The translations under genes were made by a program, and so were the position numbers. Source: Heyndrickxia sporothermodurans (GTDB lineage: Bacteria; Bacillota; Bacilli; Bacillales; Bacillaceae_C). Taken from it: a DNA stretch of 64,000 nucleotides. The notes beneath the pieces were generated by a model. It was not told the origin of the DNA, ran no database searches, and saw only the letters and a list, made by a program, of their open reading frames with translations. The stretch is from NCBI GenBank assembly GCA_018333075.1, contig BORH01000008.1:124001-188000 (forward strand), given 5' to 3'. This document shows, in pieces, positions 15,421 to 23,829 of this stretch. Numbering within the stretch: the stretch's first letter is position 1; each line of letters begins with the position of its first letter.

Positions 15421-16169
15421 TTAAAAAAATTCTTCTAAGCATGTCAATTTTTGTTTTATTTTCAATAAACATGCTAGGAAGTAATGTTCACGCTGAAATC
15501 CCGGAGCCTAAAGGAGATATTTATGTTCAGGATACGGCAAATGTATTATCTACAGAAGAAAGCAATGAAATAGCTGATTTAGGTCGCCATCTTGAAGATC
15601 GAACAAAGGCACAAATAGCTGTATTAACGGTCCCTTCTCTTAATGGAAAGGATATAGAGACCTATGCAAATGAGGCATTTAGAAAATATAAGCTAGGTAA
15701 TAAAGAATTAAATAATGGGGTACTTATACTAGTTGCAACGAAAGACAGGGCAATAAGAGTTGAAGTAGGATATGGATTAGAGGGTGCACTTCCAGATGGA
15801 AAGGTCGGGAGAATACTTAATCAATATGCGATCCCTTATTTAAAGGAAAACAAAATAAACGCAGCAGTGGTTAATACGTATAAAAAACTGCTAAATGAAG
15901 TAGCTAATGAATATCACCTTGATGATCTTACACATGCTGAACCGTATAAGGAAAGTAAATCAGTTCTATCCTATTGGAAGGTTATACTCATTTCAATTGG
16001 TATAATCATTTTAATCATTATTGATATGAAATTCTTTGGTGGAACATTAACATATTTATTGATTAATATTCTATCCTCTATTTTGAGAAATGGCGGAGGA
16101 GGAAGTGGTGGAAACCGAGGTGGCGGAGGAGGATCCTCTGGTGGCGGAGGAGCAAGCAGAAATTGGTAG
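15417..16169 (+). CDS. TPM-domain protein (YgcG-like) with glycine-rich tail
   Basis: A 250-residue exported protein. There is a signal peptide at 1-26, then a TPM (YgcG/TPM phosphatase-like) domain at about 35-155, including VQDTANVLS, GVLILVATKDRAIRVEVGYGLEG and PDGKVGRI. A membrane segment follows at about 189-208, and the tail is made almost only of Gly and Ser with a final ASRNW. The tail is low-complexity and likely flexible, on the cytoplasmic side if the TPM domain is outside. Coupled to lemA by ATGA overlap; together they look like a two-gene membrane module of unknown role. Confidence 0.85.
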   Translation: MIKKILLSMSIFVLFSINMLGSNVHAEIPEPKGDIYVQDTANVLSTEESNEIADLGRHLEDRTKAQIAVLTVPSLNGKDIETYANEAFRKYKLGNKELNNGVLILVATKDRAIRVEVGYGLEGALPDGKVGRILNQYAIPYLKENKINAAVVNTYKKLLNEVANEYHLDDLTHAEPYKESKSVLSYWKVILISIGIIILIIIDMKFFGGTLTYLLINILSSILRNGGGGSGGNRGGGGGSSGGGGASRNW

Positions 16170-16234
16170 AAATGCTTGTTCAGATTCCAAGGTTTTTGAT
16201 AGGAATAATAATATAAAAAGAAGCAATGAAGTGG

Positions 16235-16275
16235 GCAAGATCGTTTTGCAGTAGCAAAATATCTTGCTTTTTTTA
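16235..16275 (+). terminator. Terminator after lemA-TPM
   Basis: GCAAGAT (16235-16241) pairs with ATCTTGC (16261-16267) and TTTTGC with GCAAAA around a 4-base loop, followed by a run of seven Ts. Confidence 0.85.
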
Positions 16276-16379
16276 TAGGAGAATCTATTTTTTCTCTCTT
16301 AATTCTTCTGTCATAAAAGCTTGTCCTGCACCATATGAATGTTTGTAGAGATAAAAATATTTATATGGAGGCATCAAGC

Positions 16380-17399
16380 ATGAAACAGAAACATATGAAG
16401 CTTATAGTCCTTGTCGCTGCTCTTGTCCTTGTCGTATCATTTGCCATACCAACGATCCTTGTTCTCCCCTTTTCAGCAGAAAAGGCAAATGGAAAGCTTG
16501 ATGAAAAGATGAAAAGCAAAAAAAGTAATATACTTCAGCCATCAATTGAGGTAGCGGTGTACCGTAATAGTAGTAAAAAGGTTGAGAGGCTGCCACTAGA
16601 AGAGTATGTCATTGGCGTTGTAGCATCCGAAATGCCGATAGAATTTGAAGAGGAAGCTCTAAAAGCTCAAGCATTAGCAGCTCGAACATATATTGTTAAA
16701 CAGCTAGTATATGGCGGGAATACAAAACTGCCAAATGGAGCTAATATTACAGATACGATTAGTGACCAAGTGTATAAAAATAAAAAGGAACTAAAAGCAC
16801 AATGGGGAAAAGATTATAAAAAAGATATTAACAAAATTTCAAAAGCGGTTAAAGCAACAGAAGGGGAGATATTAACCTATAATGGTAATCCTATTTTTGC
16901 CTCTTTTTTCTCAACAAGTAATGGATATACGGAGAATGCAGAGGACTATTGGGCAAATGCCATTCCCTATTTAAAAAGCGTAGAGAGCCCGTGGGATCTG
17001 AATTCGCCAAAATATTATAATCAGATAAAGTTTCCTGTGAAAGAGTTTGAAAAAAGGTTAGGGGTAATGATTAAAGGAAAGTCAGACATTGGTTCAGGTA
17101 TTACCCTTACAAAAGGGAAAAGAATTGGGACGGTAACAATAGGCGGAAAAAAGTTTACCGGAAGAGAAGTACGAGAAAAACTAGAATTAAGGTCCTCTGA
17201 CTTTAAAATGAATCTAGATGGATCTAATATAATCGTAACAACTAAGGGCTATGGCCACGGTGTAGGAATGAGTCAATATGGAGCTAATGGAATGGCTAAA
17301 AAGGGGAAAAACTATCTAGACATTGTGAAGCATTATTATAAAGGTGTAAAAGTTGATACATCGAAGCAGTTTTTAGATAAGGTAACAGCAAAAAAATAA
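16380..17399 (+). CDS. spoIID: Stage II sporulation protein D (lytic transglycosylase)
   Basis: Mother-cell murein hydrolase that, with SpoIIM and SpoIIP, drives engulfment of the forespore. The 339-residue product has an N-terminal membrane anchor ([20 protein letters not shown]) and the SpoIID domain with [20 protein letters not shown], containing the catalytic Glu in the SEMP motif, and the C-terminal [20 protein letters not shown] signature. An in-frame ATG at 16335 exists, but GGAGG at 16367-16371 lies 8 bases from the ATG at 16380. The location after murA matches B. subtilis apart from the inserted lemA-TPM pair. Confidence 0.95.
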   Translation: MKQKHMKLIVLVAALVLVVSFAIPTILVLPFSAEKANGKLDEKMKSKKSNILQPSIEVAVYRNSSKKVERLPLEEYVIGVVASEMPIEFEEEALKAQALAARTYIVKQLVYGGNTKLPNGANITDTISDQVYKNKKELKAQWGKDYKKDINKISKAVKATEGEILTYNGNPIFASFFSTSNGYTENAEDYWANAIPYLKSVESPWDLNSPKYYNQIKFPVKEFEKRLGVMIKGKSDIGSGITLTKGKRIGTVTIGGKKFTGREVREKLELRSSDFKMNLDGSNIIVTTKGYGHGVGMSQYGANGMAKKGKNYLDIVKHYYKGVKVDTSKQFLDKVTAKK

Positions 17400-17407
17400 C
17401 ATGAATA

Positions 17408-17466
17408 AGGGCTGTCTAAAAGTTTAGCATTTGACTTCGTCAAATAAGGACTTTTGAGACAGCCCT
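17408..17466. repeat. Nested palindrome after spoIID: terminator or MITE-like element
   Basis: Outer arms AGGGCTGTCT (17408-17417) and AGACAGCCCT (17457-17466) match perfectly; AAAAGT/ACTTTT continues the stem past a bulged base. Inside is a second perfect hairpin ATTTGAC-TTC-GTCAAAT. It may simply terminate spoIID, but T-rich sequence after it is weak, and the arms resemble terminal repeats of small mobile elements. Confidence 0.45.
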
Positions 17467-17638
17467 ATTTATATTTAGTAATGTTAAGTAAATGCTATAA
17501 ATTGAAGCGTCAATAATATGCACCAGAATTGAGCTTGTTATGTCTTTACATTAGTAGAAATGAATAAATATATAATTCCAAAAATAAGAACTAAAACAAT
17601 TCATACATATTTTTTATCCTATTGTCGAATACTAATAT

Positions 17639-17668
17639 GTTTTTTGAAAAAATTTTTCGGAAAAATGT
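17639..17668 (+). promoter_or_regulatory. Candidate SigF promoter of spoIIQ
   Basis: GTTTT (17639-17643), 15-bp spacer, GGAAAAATGT (17659-17668), compared with the SigF consensus GYWTA-N15/16-GGNRANANTW. It is about 45 bases before the spoIIQ start. spoIIQ is a known SigF-dependent forespore gene, which supports the reading. Confidence 0.45.
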
Positions 17669-17714
17669 ATATATTTATTCATTTCTGTTCAAAATGGTTG
17701 CTGAGGTGATGAAA

Positions 17715-18539
17715 ATGAGAGAGGAAGAAAAGAAACTAACTTCTCGAAAAAAGGGTAAAAAGAGCTTCTTTAAAAAACGTTGGGTTTATCCTGCTATCTA
17801 TCTAGCAAGTGCTGCATTACTTATTACAGCAATCTTTTGGTATCAGTCTAATAATTCAGCTAAAAATGATTTCGGATATCAAGGAGATAAACTTGGCAAA
17901 AATGGCTACAAAGATCCTGCGGTTGAAGTAAATAAGTCAGTAGAAAACTTTAAATGGCCAGTTAAAAATATGAAAGAGGCACAAATTGAAAAAGAATTCT
18001 ATGACGAGAATGCTTCAGAAGATAAGCAAGAGGCAGCAATGATTGTTTACGGTACTACTTACGAGCCTAATCGTGGCATTGATATTACGATGAAGGATGA
18101 AAAGGATTTTGAGGTTGTAGCAGCGTTAAGTGGTACAGTTTCAAAGATTAATGATCATGATGATTTATTAGGTAATGTGATCGAAATTCAGCATGATAAT
18201 GGGGTTGTAACACAGTACCAATCCATTAAAAACATAAAAGTAAGTGTAGGCGATAAGGTCAAGCAAGGACAAGTAATTGCTACTTCAGGTATAAGTCAGC
18301 TTAATGAGAAAGCTAAAACACATTTACATTTTGAGATTAGAAAAGATAATGTAGCAGTAAACCCAGTTTCTTATTTTGAAAAACCAGTTACTTCAATTGA
18401 AGAAGCAATGAAGGAAAAAGCTGTTAATCAAAATGAAGAAAAATCAGATGAAACAAGCAAAGATTCTAATCAAACAAATAAAAATAACTCAAACGATGTT
18501 ACCGATAAGAAACAATCAGAAAATGATTCACAAGGATAA
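17715..18539 (+). CDS. spoIIQ: Stage II sporulation protein Q (forespore channel, LytM-like)
   Basis: Forespore membrane protein that binds mother-cell SpoIIIAH across the septum, supporting engulfment and the feeding-tube channel. The 274-residue product starts MREEEKKLTSRKKGKK, nearly as in B. subtilis. It then has a membrane segment (YPAIYLASAALLITAIFWY) and an M23/LytM domain at about 100-220. The HxH motif is intact (THLHFEIRK), but the first zinc-ligand His is replaced in the segment YEPNRGIDI, as in B. subtilis SpoIIQ, so it is probably not an active peptidase. A hydrophilic Asn/Lys/Glu-rich tail follows. GAGGTG at 17703-17708 selects the ATG at 17715 rather than earlier in-frame starts. 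Confidence 0.94.
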   Translation: MREEEKKLTSRKKGKKSFFKKRWVYPAIYLASAALLITAIFWYQSNNSAKNDFGYQGDKLGKNGYKDPAVEVNKSVENFKWPVKNMKEAQIEKEFYDENASEDKQEAAMIVYGTTYEPNRGIDITMKDEKDFEVVAALSGTVSKINDHDDLLGNVIEIQHDNGVVTQYQSIKNIKVSVGDKVKQGQVIATSGISQLNEKAKTHLHFEIRKDNVAVNPVSYFEKPVTSIEEAMKEKAVNQNEEKSDETSKDSNQTNKNNSNDVTDKKQSENDSQG

Positions 18540-18994
18540 GCATAAAAGAGCAGAATAATTAGTTCTGCTCTTTTTATATTAAGAAAAGGAAAAGCTTTCA
18601 TCTGGTGAATTTCAACAAATTCCTCGGGAAATATCTTTGATTTTGTCGAATAAAATAATACATTTTTATTTTATTTAAATTTTAATAATTTTTAATAATA
18701 ACCTTGTCCTTATTATGGTTTTTGTGCATATATTTTAACCCAAGCTAATAAAATGTTACAAACTTGACAAAAACAAAGAGAGTGTTTGAGGTGAGGAATC
18801 GTTAACCATTTAACTATAGATTTAGTTGCATATTTGTTTAGTCACTGTAAATTCAGAAAGCATGCATAATTGCTTTCTGCTCATATGAGAATTGAGTTGT
18901 TATATTCATCATATGGGGATACTGTATTGTCATTTATATAGTAAGCGAGTCTCATTTCACACTTCTCACATCCAATTTGGGGAGGGCGAGTGGT
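18540..18994. other. 455-bp region between spoIIQ and spoIIID
   Basis: Contains the spoIIQ terminator (18547-18576), very AT-rich DNA (18640-18700) and the spoIIID leader. Expected SigE/SigK promoters were searched for by eye but no site was convincing. An open frame from TTG 18892 (ATG 18913) crosses the spoIIID ribosome site and start in another frame. Confidence 0.5.
18547..18576 (+). terminator. Terminator after spoIIQ
   Basis: Perfect 9-bp stem AGAGCAGAA (18547-18555) with TTCTGCTCT (18563-18571), 7-base loop, then T-run. Confidence 0.85.
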
Positions 18995-18997
18995 GTG
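18958..18997 (+). promoter_or_regulatory. Stem-loop covering spoIIID ribosome site and start
   Basis: CACACTTCTC (18958-18967) can pair with GAGTGGTGTG (18988-18997): nine of ten positions pair, one as G-T. The loop holds the GGGGAGGG ribosome site and the stem contains the GTG start (18995-18997). In B. subtilis, spoIIID translation depends on translation of a short upstream ORF (usd), consistent with such a structure. Confidence 0.45.
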
Positions 18998-19258
18998 CAC
19001 GATTACATCAAAGAGAGAACTATCAAGATTGGAAAGTATATCGTGGAGACGAGAAAAACAGTTCGCGTTATTGCGAAGGAGTTTGGCGTGTCCAAAAGTA
19101 CTGTCCACAAAGACCTTACAGAAAGATTACCGGAAATAAATCCTGAACTAGCCAATGAGGTAAAAGAAATCTTAGATTACCATAAATCAATTCGTCATCT
19201 TCGTGGTGGTGAAGCAACAAAACAAAAATATAAAAAAGAAGAATTACAGAGTAATTAA
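18995..19258 (+). CDS. spoIIID: Stage III sporulation transcriptional regulator SpoIIID
   Basis: Small DNA-binding regulator of the SigE mother-cell regulon and of sigK. The 87-residue product matches B. subtilis SpoIIID almost residue for residue: HDYIKERTIKIGKYIVET at the start, the helix-turn-helix TVRVIAKEFGVSKSTVHKDL, and the basic RHLRGGEATKQKYKK helix. The start is GTG at 18995, 9 bases from GGAGG at 18981-18985; an in-frame TTG at 18977 would add residues not found in the family. A terminator follows, and mbl is downstream as in B. subtilis. Confidence 0.96.
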   Translation: MHDYIKERTIKIGKYIVETRKTVRVIAKEFGVSKSTVHKDLTERLPEINPELANEVKEILDYHKSIRHLRGGEATKQKYKKEELQSN

Positions 19259-19263
19259 GAAAG

Positions 19264-19303
19264 GAAGGAGCAATCTAAAAACAAAGGTTGCTTCTTCTTA
19301 TTT
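19264..19303 (+). terminator. Terminator after spoIIID
   Basis: GAAGGAGCAA (19264-19273) pairs with TTGCTTCTTC (19288-19297), one G-T pair, 14-base loop, then T-rich sequence. Confidence 0.7.
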
Positions 19304-19478
19304 TATTCGCCTGTATTACGCTTAGAAATGTTGTTGGAGGCTTAATTCGGTAATACTTTTAGTTAAAGAAGTTTTCTGATTCTATAGGAGGATATAAAGC
19401 AATGATAAAAGTTTCATATATTTTTTCCATTTATTAAAATTAATTTATGACAATTCATTCCTTATATCGACAAAAATA

Positions 19479-19487
19479 TGCTAAAAT
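19479..19487 (+). promoter_or_regulatory. Extended -10 promoter element before mbl
   Basis: TGC-TAAAAT, an extended -10 (TG-N-TAAAAT) with only a poor -35 at the correct distance. About 95 bases of leader precede mbl. A nearly identical string lies before ddl (49833-49841). Confidence 0.4.
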
Positions 19488-19588
19488 ATTAAATTAGGGA
19501 AATAAAAACTTTTGGACATAAAAACTTTACATATACAGGCCCTTTTATAAAAAAAATGTAGGATTTATGATGGAAGGAGTATTTATTA

Positions 19589-20590
19589 ATGTTTGCAAAG
19601 GATATTGGAATAGACTTAGGAACAGCAAATGTATTAATTCATGTAAAGGGACAAGGAATAGTACTAAATGAGCCATCGGTAGTTGCAATCGACAAAAATG
19701 TAAATAAAGTGTTAGCTGTTGGAGAAGAAGCACGTCGAATGGTTGGAAGAACACCTGGAAATATTGTGGCTATCCGCCCATTAAAAGATGGCGTCATTGC
19801 AGATTTCGATGTGACAGAAACAATGTTAAGACATTTTATTAATAAATTAAATGTAAAAGGCTTTTTATCGAAACCAAGAATTTTAATTTGCTGCCCAACA
19901 AATATTACTAGCGTTGAGCAAAAGGCGATTAGAGAAGCTGCTGAAAAAAGTGGTGGGAAAAAGGTTTACTTAGAAGAAGAACCGAAAGTTGCTGCTATAG
20001 GTGCTGGAATGGATATCTTTCAACCTAGTGGAAACATGGTAGTCGATATTGGTGGTGGAACAACGGATGTGGCCGTACTATCAATGGGAGATATTGTTAC
20101 CTCTGCATCTATAAAAATGGCAGGCGATAAATTTGATAATGAAATTCTTCAATATATTAAGAAGGAATATAAGCTATTAATAGGTGAACGCACTGCTGAA
20201 AATATTAAGATTAATATTGGTACGGTTTTCCCAGGTTCAAGAAATGAAGAAATGGAGATCCGTGGTCGTGATATGGTTACTGGTCTTCCTAGAACAATTA
20301 CTGTTAATTCAAAAGAAGTTGAATTAGCATTAAGAGAGTCTGTTTCAGTCATTGTTCAAGCAGCAAAAAATGTTCTTGAGAAAACTCCTCCAGAGCTATC
20401 TGCTGATATTATTGATCGTGGAGTGATTCTAACAGGTGGAGGGGCTCTCCTTCACGGAATTGATCAATTATTAGCAGAAGAGTTAAAAGTGCCTGTATTA
20501 GTTGCTGAAGAGCCTATGGACTCAGTTGCAATCGGAACAGGAATCATGCTTGAGAATATGGATAAAATTGCAAATAAAAGACTGTTATAA
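19589..20590 (+). CDS. mbl: MreB-like actin homologue Mbl
   Basis: Bacterial actin that guides side-wall peptidoglycan synthesis and rod shape. The 333-residue product begins MFAKDIGIDLGTANVLIHVK (phosphate-1 loop) and has the VVDIGGGTTDVAVLS phosphate-2 loop and TGGGALLHGID adenosine motif. The N-terminal sequence and the placement between spoIIID and flhO identify it as Mbl rather than MreB or MreBH. An AAGGAG site precedes the ATG. A possible extended -10 promoter lies about 100 bases upstream. Confidence 0.95.
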   Translation: MFAKDIGIDLGTANVLIHVKGQGIVLNEPSVVAIDKNVNKVLAVGEEARRMVGRTPGNIVAIRPLKDGVIADFDVTETMLRHFINKLNVKGFLSKPRILICCPTNITSVEQKAIREAAEKSGGKKVYLEEEPKVAAIGAGMDIFQPSGNMVVDIGGGTTDVAVLSMGDIVTSASIKMAGDKFDNEILQYIKKEYKLLIGERTAENIKINIGTVFPGSRNEEMEIRGRDMVTGLPRTITVNSKEVELALRESVSVIVQAAKNVLEKTPPELSADIIDRGVILTGGGALLHGIDQLLAEELKVPVLVAEEPMDSVAIGTGIMLENMDKIANKRLL

Positions 20591-20639
20591 TCGGATTGTC
20601 TAAAAAGTCCGTATATGGTATAAGGCGGGTGCAGAGTAC

Positions 20640-21452
20640 ATGTTAAGAGGTTTCTATACAGCTGCTTCAGGAATGATTACTCAACAAAGAAAGACAGATC
20701 TGTTAACAAATAATATGGCTAATTCAAGTACTCCAGGGTTTAAAAGTGATCAATCGACGATTAGAGCATTTCCAGAAATGCTTTTACAGCGTCTTGATTC
20801 TAAAAATCTTCCTGTAGAAAATAATATTTCTTTTTCACAGTTTAACAATATTGGTGCTCTTAATACTGGAGTTTATTTACAAGAAGCGATTCCTAAATTT
20901 TTGCAAGGGGACTTACAAGAAACCGAACAAAAAACAGATATAGCCATTATTGATACAAATGGAAATAAAAGCAGTGCTTTTTTTAAAGTGCAGGGTCAAG
21001 ATGGACAAACTAAGTATACTCGTAATGGTAATTTTACAATTGATCAAAATGGATACTTAACAACTGCGTCTGGACTTTATGTTCTAGATAACCAACAAAA
21101 TCGAATTCAATTATACAGTGATCAATTTGAAATTAGTAATAATGGAACAATTACTGCTGATGGCATTAGGGTAGCACAATTAGGTATAGCATATACAAAC
21201 AAACCAGAGAATTTACTTAAATTAGGTGATGGATTATATCGAACTGAAACGAATACAGCATTACCTGATGCTCAAAATGGTCAATTTCGTTTGCAGCAAG
21301 GGTTTCTTGAACGATCCAATGTAGATGTCTCTCAAACAATGACTGAGATGCTTTCCACATATCGTTCATTTGAAGCTAATCAAAAAGTATTACAAGCGTA
21401 TGATAAAAGTATGGAAAAAGCAGTAAATGAAATTGGAAGAGTGAACGGATAA
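20640..21452 (+). CDS. flhO: Flagellar distal-rod protein FlhO
   Basis: Flagellar basal-body rod protein of the FlgF/FlgG family, acting outside the membrane in the distal rod. The 270-residue product has the N-terminal rod motif RGFYTAASGMITQQRKTDLLTNNMANSSTPGFK and the C-terminal coiled segment with SNVDVSQTMTEMLSTYRSFEANQKVLQAYD. It lacks a signal peptide, as expected for type III export. It follows mbl by 49 bases and precedes its paralogue flhP, the B. subtilis arrangement. The ribosome site is weak (GGCGGGTG). Confidence 0.9.
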   Translation: MLRGFYTAASGMITQQRKTDLLTNNMANSSTPGFKSDQSTIRAFPEMLLQRLDSKNLPVENNISFSQFNNIGALNTGVYLQEAIPKFLQGDLQETEQKTDIAIIDTNGNKSSAFFKVQGQDGQTKYTRNGNFTIDQNGYLTTASGLYVLDNQQNRIQLYSDQFEISNNGTITADGIRVAQLGIAYTNKPENLLKLGDGLYRTETNTALPDAQNGQFRLQQGFLERSNVDVSQTMTEMLSTYRSFEANQKVLQAYDKSMEKAVNEIGRVNG

Positions 21453-21621
21453 TCCATTGATTATGTAAATCGTTAAAATTCCAAAGCCGTTTAAACTAGT
21501 AACTAATGATACAAACCTTATTCAGAGCAGATACGAGATATCTTTTTCTTAGAAATAATTTATCGATAATAGAGATATAATTTCAGAAACGAGCCGTGGT
21601 TAATAAGTGAGGGAATAAACT

Positions 21622-22455
21622 GTGAATAGATCAATGATTGTAGCAGCTAATACAATGAATCAATTACAAAAGCAGCTAGATATTGTTAGTAATAATATGG
21701 CGAATGCAGAAACAACGGGGTATAAAAAAAGAGAGGTAACATTTACCGATCTTCTAGCACAATCGTTTAATAACCAGCCTAGTAAGAACGAAGAAGTAGG
21801 AAGATTAACACCTGCTGAGATACGTTTAGGTACAGGAGCGAAGATGGCTCAGTCTCAATTAATACTTAAACAAGGTAATCTAAAAGAAACTGGTCGATCT
21901 TTAGATATTGCATTAACGAATTCAAATCAATTTTTTAAAGTGTTAGTGAATAATAATGGGGAACAGAAAATCCGTTATACCCGTGATGGAGCTCTTTCCT
22001 TATCTCCAATAGGTCCAAATGAAGTGATGCTTGTTAATAGTAGCGGTTATCCAGTCCTTGATGAAAATAATCAAAGCATCACATTTAAAGGAGATGCCAA
22101 GCAGTTTTCCATCTCACCTAACGGAAAGCTTCAAGTGACATTAGCTAATGGCTTACAGCAAAATGTTAATCTAGGAATTATTTCTTTAAAGAAACCACAA
22201 TTTCTTGAACAAGTAGGTGAAAATTTACTTGGAATTCCTGAAAATGTGAATGTTAATGTGAATGATATTTTAACGGATTTAACAGGTCCTAATAGAAATG
22301 AAGTTTCAGTTAAGCAAGGATCATTGGAGGCATCTAATGTAGATTTAGGAAAAGAGATGACGGATTTAATAAATGTTCAACGATCCTACCAATTTCAATC
22401 TAAAGCGATTACGTTATCTGATCAAATGATGGGATTAGTTAATGGATTACGCTAA
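21622..22455 (+). CDS. flhP: Flagellar distal-rod protein FlhP
   Basis: Paralogue of FlhO and member of the FlgG family; in B. subtilis both build the distal rod before the hook. The 277-residue product begins NRSMIVAANTMNQLQKQLDIVSNNMANAETTGYK and ends with ASNVDLGKEMTDLINVQRSYQFQSKAITLSDQMMGLVNGLR-type helices. The start is GTG at 21622. A 169-bp gap separates it from flhO. No terminator was seen after it, so read-through into epuA is possible. Confidence 0.9.
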   Translation: MNRSMIVAANTMNQLQKQLDIVSNNMANAETTGYKKREVTFTDLLAQSFNNQPSKNEEVGRLTPAEIRLGTGAKMAQSQLILKQGNLKETGRSLDIALTNSNQFFKVLVNNNGEQKIRYTRDGALSLSPIGPNEVMLVNSSGYPVLDENNQSITFKGDAKQFSISPNGKLQVTLANGLQQNVNLGIISLKKPQFLEQVGENLLGIPENVNVNVNDILTDLTGPNRNEVSVKQGSLEASNVDLGKEMTDLINVQRSYQFQSKAITLSDQMMGLVNGLR

Positions 22456-22628
22456 GGATTGATAGCTGCTTTCGAATATTTGTTGTTAGTATTACATATA
22501 TTCACTCTAGTTCATATCTTTAAAAGCACCTGAGTAAAAAAACTAAGACGGTTTGAAGTTATATACAATCTTTGAGAAATCAGCTTTTAAAGAGTCTTGT
22601 ATTTAGGTTAACAAAAGGGGTTATTTCA

Positions 22629-22901
22629 ATGACGGAAAAGGAAATCCAACAAAGTCCAAAGACACGTGAGCAAGTAAAAAAAGAAAAGGCCAAAAAGAAA
22701 CCATCAATGAAAGAAAAGCAAAAAATCCGAATTCGACTGATTCCTATTTGGCTAAGGTTGATTATTGTTGTCTTTACAGTACTAATAAGTGTTGTTGCTG
22801 GTGTGATCGTTGGCTATGGAGTAATTGGAGATGGTAAACCTATGGACGCATTGAAAAAGTCAACCTGGACTCATATAATTGATTTAGTGAATAAAAAATA
22901 A
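22629..22901 (+). CDS. epuA: EpuA-like small membrane protein
   Basis: Small membrane protein of the EpuA family, often labelled 'DNA-directed RNA polymerase subunit beta' in databases without functional proof. From the ATG at 22629 the product is 90 residues: a Lys-rich N-terminal half, then RLIPIWLRLIIVVFTVLISVVAGVIVGYGVIGDG as a single membrane segment, and a short polar end. AAAGGGG sits upstream of this ATG; an earlier in-frame ATG (22572) has no such site. It lies just before fabZ. Confidence 0.75.
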   Translation: MTEKEIQQSPKTREQVKKEKAKKKPSMKEKQKIRIRLIPIWLRLIIVVFTVLISVVAGVIVGYGVIGDGKPMDALKKSTWTHIIDLVNKK

Positions 22902-22984
22902 GGAAAGGGTTGAGCACAGGCCCTTTTCTTTTTTCATGTATAGTTTTAGCCCCTTAAGCTTTTATCATATAGGAGGTTTTATAA

Positions 22985-23410
22985 ATGTTAGATATTCAAC
23001 AAATAAAAGAGATTATTCCACATCGTTATCCGTTTCTACTAATCGATCGAATTTTGGAGGTAGAAGAGGGAAAAAGTGCAGTTGGGATTAAAAATGTGAC
23101 AGGCAATGAGGATTTTTTTAATGGACATTTTCCACAGTATCCAGTAATGCCAGGGGTTTTAATTGTTGAGGCACTAGCACAGGTTGGGGCAGTTGCTATG
23201 TTAAAAAAAGAGGAAAATCGAGGCAAATTAGCCTTTTTTACTGGAATTGATAAATGTCGTTTTAAGCGTCAAGTAAAGCCTGGAGATCAACTAAGGCTAG
23301 AAGTGGAAATGATCCGCTTTAAAGGGCCAATTGGTAAAGGAAAAGGTATAGCAACAGTTGATGGAGAGCTTGTTTGTGAAACTGAAATGATGTTTGCTTT
23401 AGAGAAATAA
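22985..23410 (+). CDS. fabZ: 3-hydroxyacyl-ACP dehydratase
   Basis: Dehydrates beta-hydroxyacyl-ACP in fatty-acid elongation. The 141-residue hotdog-fold protein has the catalytic pair His48 ([14 protein letters not shown]) and Glu62 ([11 protein letters not shown]). An ATAGGAGG site precedes the ATG. In B. subtilis the fabZ orthologue (ywpB) also follows flhP. A rho-independent terminator follows. Confidence 0.96.
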   Translation: MLDIQQIKEIIPHRYPFLLIDRILEVEEGKSAVGIKNVTGNEDFFNGHFPQYPVMPGVLIVEALAQVGAVAMLKKEENRGKLAFFTGIDKCRFKRQVKPGDQLRLEVEMIRFKGPIGKGKGIATVDGELVCETEMMFALEK

Positions 23411-23418
23411 ATCGATTA

Positions 23419-23456
23419 AAAAGAGATCTGTTTAATTTTATCAGGTCTCTTTTTTG
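23419..23456 (+). terminator. Terminator after fabZ
   Basis: A 12-bp stem AAAAGAGATCTG (23419-23430) with CAGGTCTCTTTT (23442-23453), one T-G pair, followed by Ts. Confidence 0.85.
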
Positions 23457-23534
23457 TATTCTTTTTGAAAAAGAGGGAAAAGTAATTTCAAATGATGTCG
23501 TTTGTAAATGTATAAATTTGAAAGGGGTCTTATT

Positions 23535-23798
23535 ATGATTAAGTTAATGAAGGGTATAGGAGGAGTATTACTCGCTTCAATACTGCTGATTGGATGTGCA
23601 AATAATAATAAGCAAGAACCTCCACCTCCTACTACAGAAAAAAATAATGTACCCGGTGATAATGATAAGAATGTGAATAACAGTAATTTAAATAATAACA
23701 AAACAGATTTGAAAGACACAAAAACGAATGATACAGATAATAAAATTGATAAAGACGATACAGATATCAATATGAATAGTAAAAAAGATCGTAAATAA
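23535..23798 (+). CDS. Small Asn/Asp-rich putative lipoprotein
   Basis: An 87-residue product not recognised as a known family. The start at ATG 23535 follows AAAGGGG (23521-23527) by 7 bases. The N-terminus has a lipoprotein signal ending in LLIGC, so the mature protein would be lipid-anchored on the outer membrane face at that Cys. The rest is a low-complexity chain of Asn, Asp, Lys and Thr with a short Pro run (EPPPPTT) and no folded domain visible. It has its own terminator, so it is probably monocistronic. Confidence 0.65.
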   Translation: MIKLMKGIGGVLLASILLIGCANNNKQEPPPPTTEKNNVPGDNDKNVNNSNLNNNKTDLKDTKTNDTDNKIDKDDTDINMNSKKDRK

Positions 23799-23807
23799 TA
23801 GTATAAG

Positions 23808-23829
23808 GCAGGGAAATCCCTGCTTTTTC
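23808..23829 (+). terminator. Terminator after the small lipoprotein gene
   Basis: GCAGGG (23808-23813) pairs with CCCTGC (23818-23823), extended by one further pair, with a tight loop and a T-run. Confidence 0.8.

Larger units (their letters stand above)
17400..17714. other. 315-bp region between spoIID and spoIIQ
   Basis: Holds a nested hairpin element (17408-17466) and a SigF-like promoter (17639-17668). No gene was seen. Confidence 0.5.
19259..19588. other. 330-bp region between spoIIID and mbl
   Basis: Contains the spoIIID terminator, an 11-codon ORF with a perfect GGAGG site (19402-19437), and an extended -10 promoter (19479-19487). Nothing else recognised. Confidence 0.5.

Noticed and set aside
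18781-18994. SigE promoter for spoIIID
   Set aside because: GCATATT and GATACTGT strings occur but not at a spacing compatible with SigE; left unassigned.
18892-19146. 84-codon ORF overlapping spoIIID as a separate protein gene
   Set aside because: Most of it is the +1 shadow of spoIIID; only the possible upstream-ORF role of its first part is kept as a finding.
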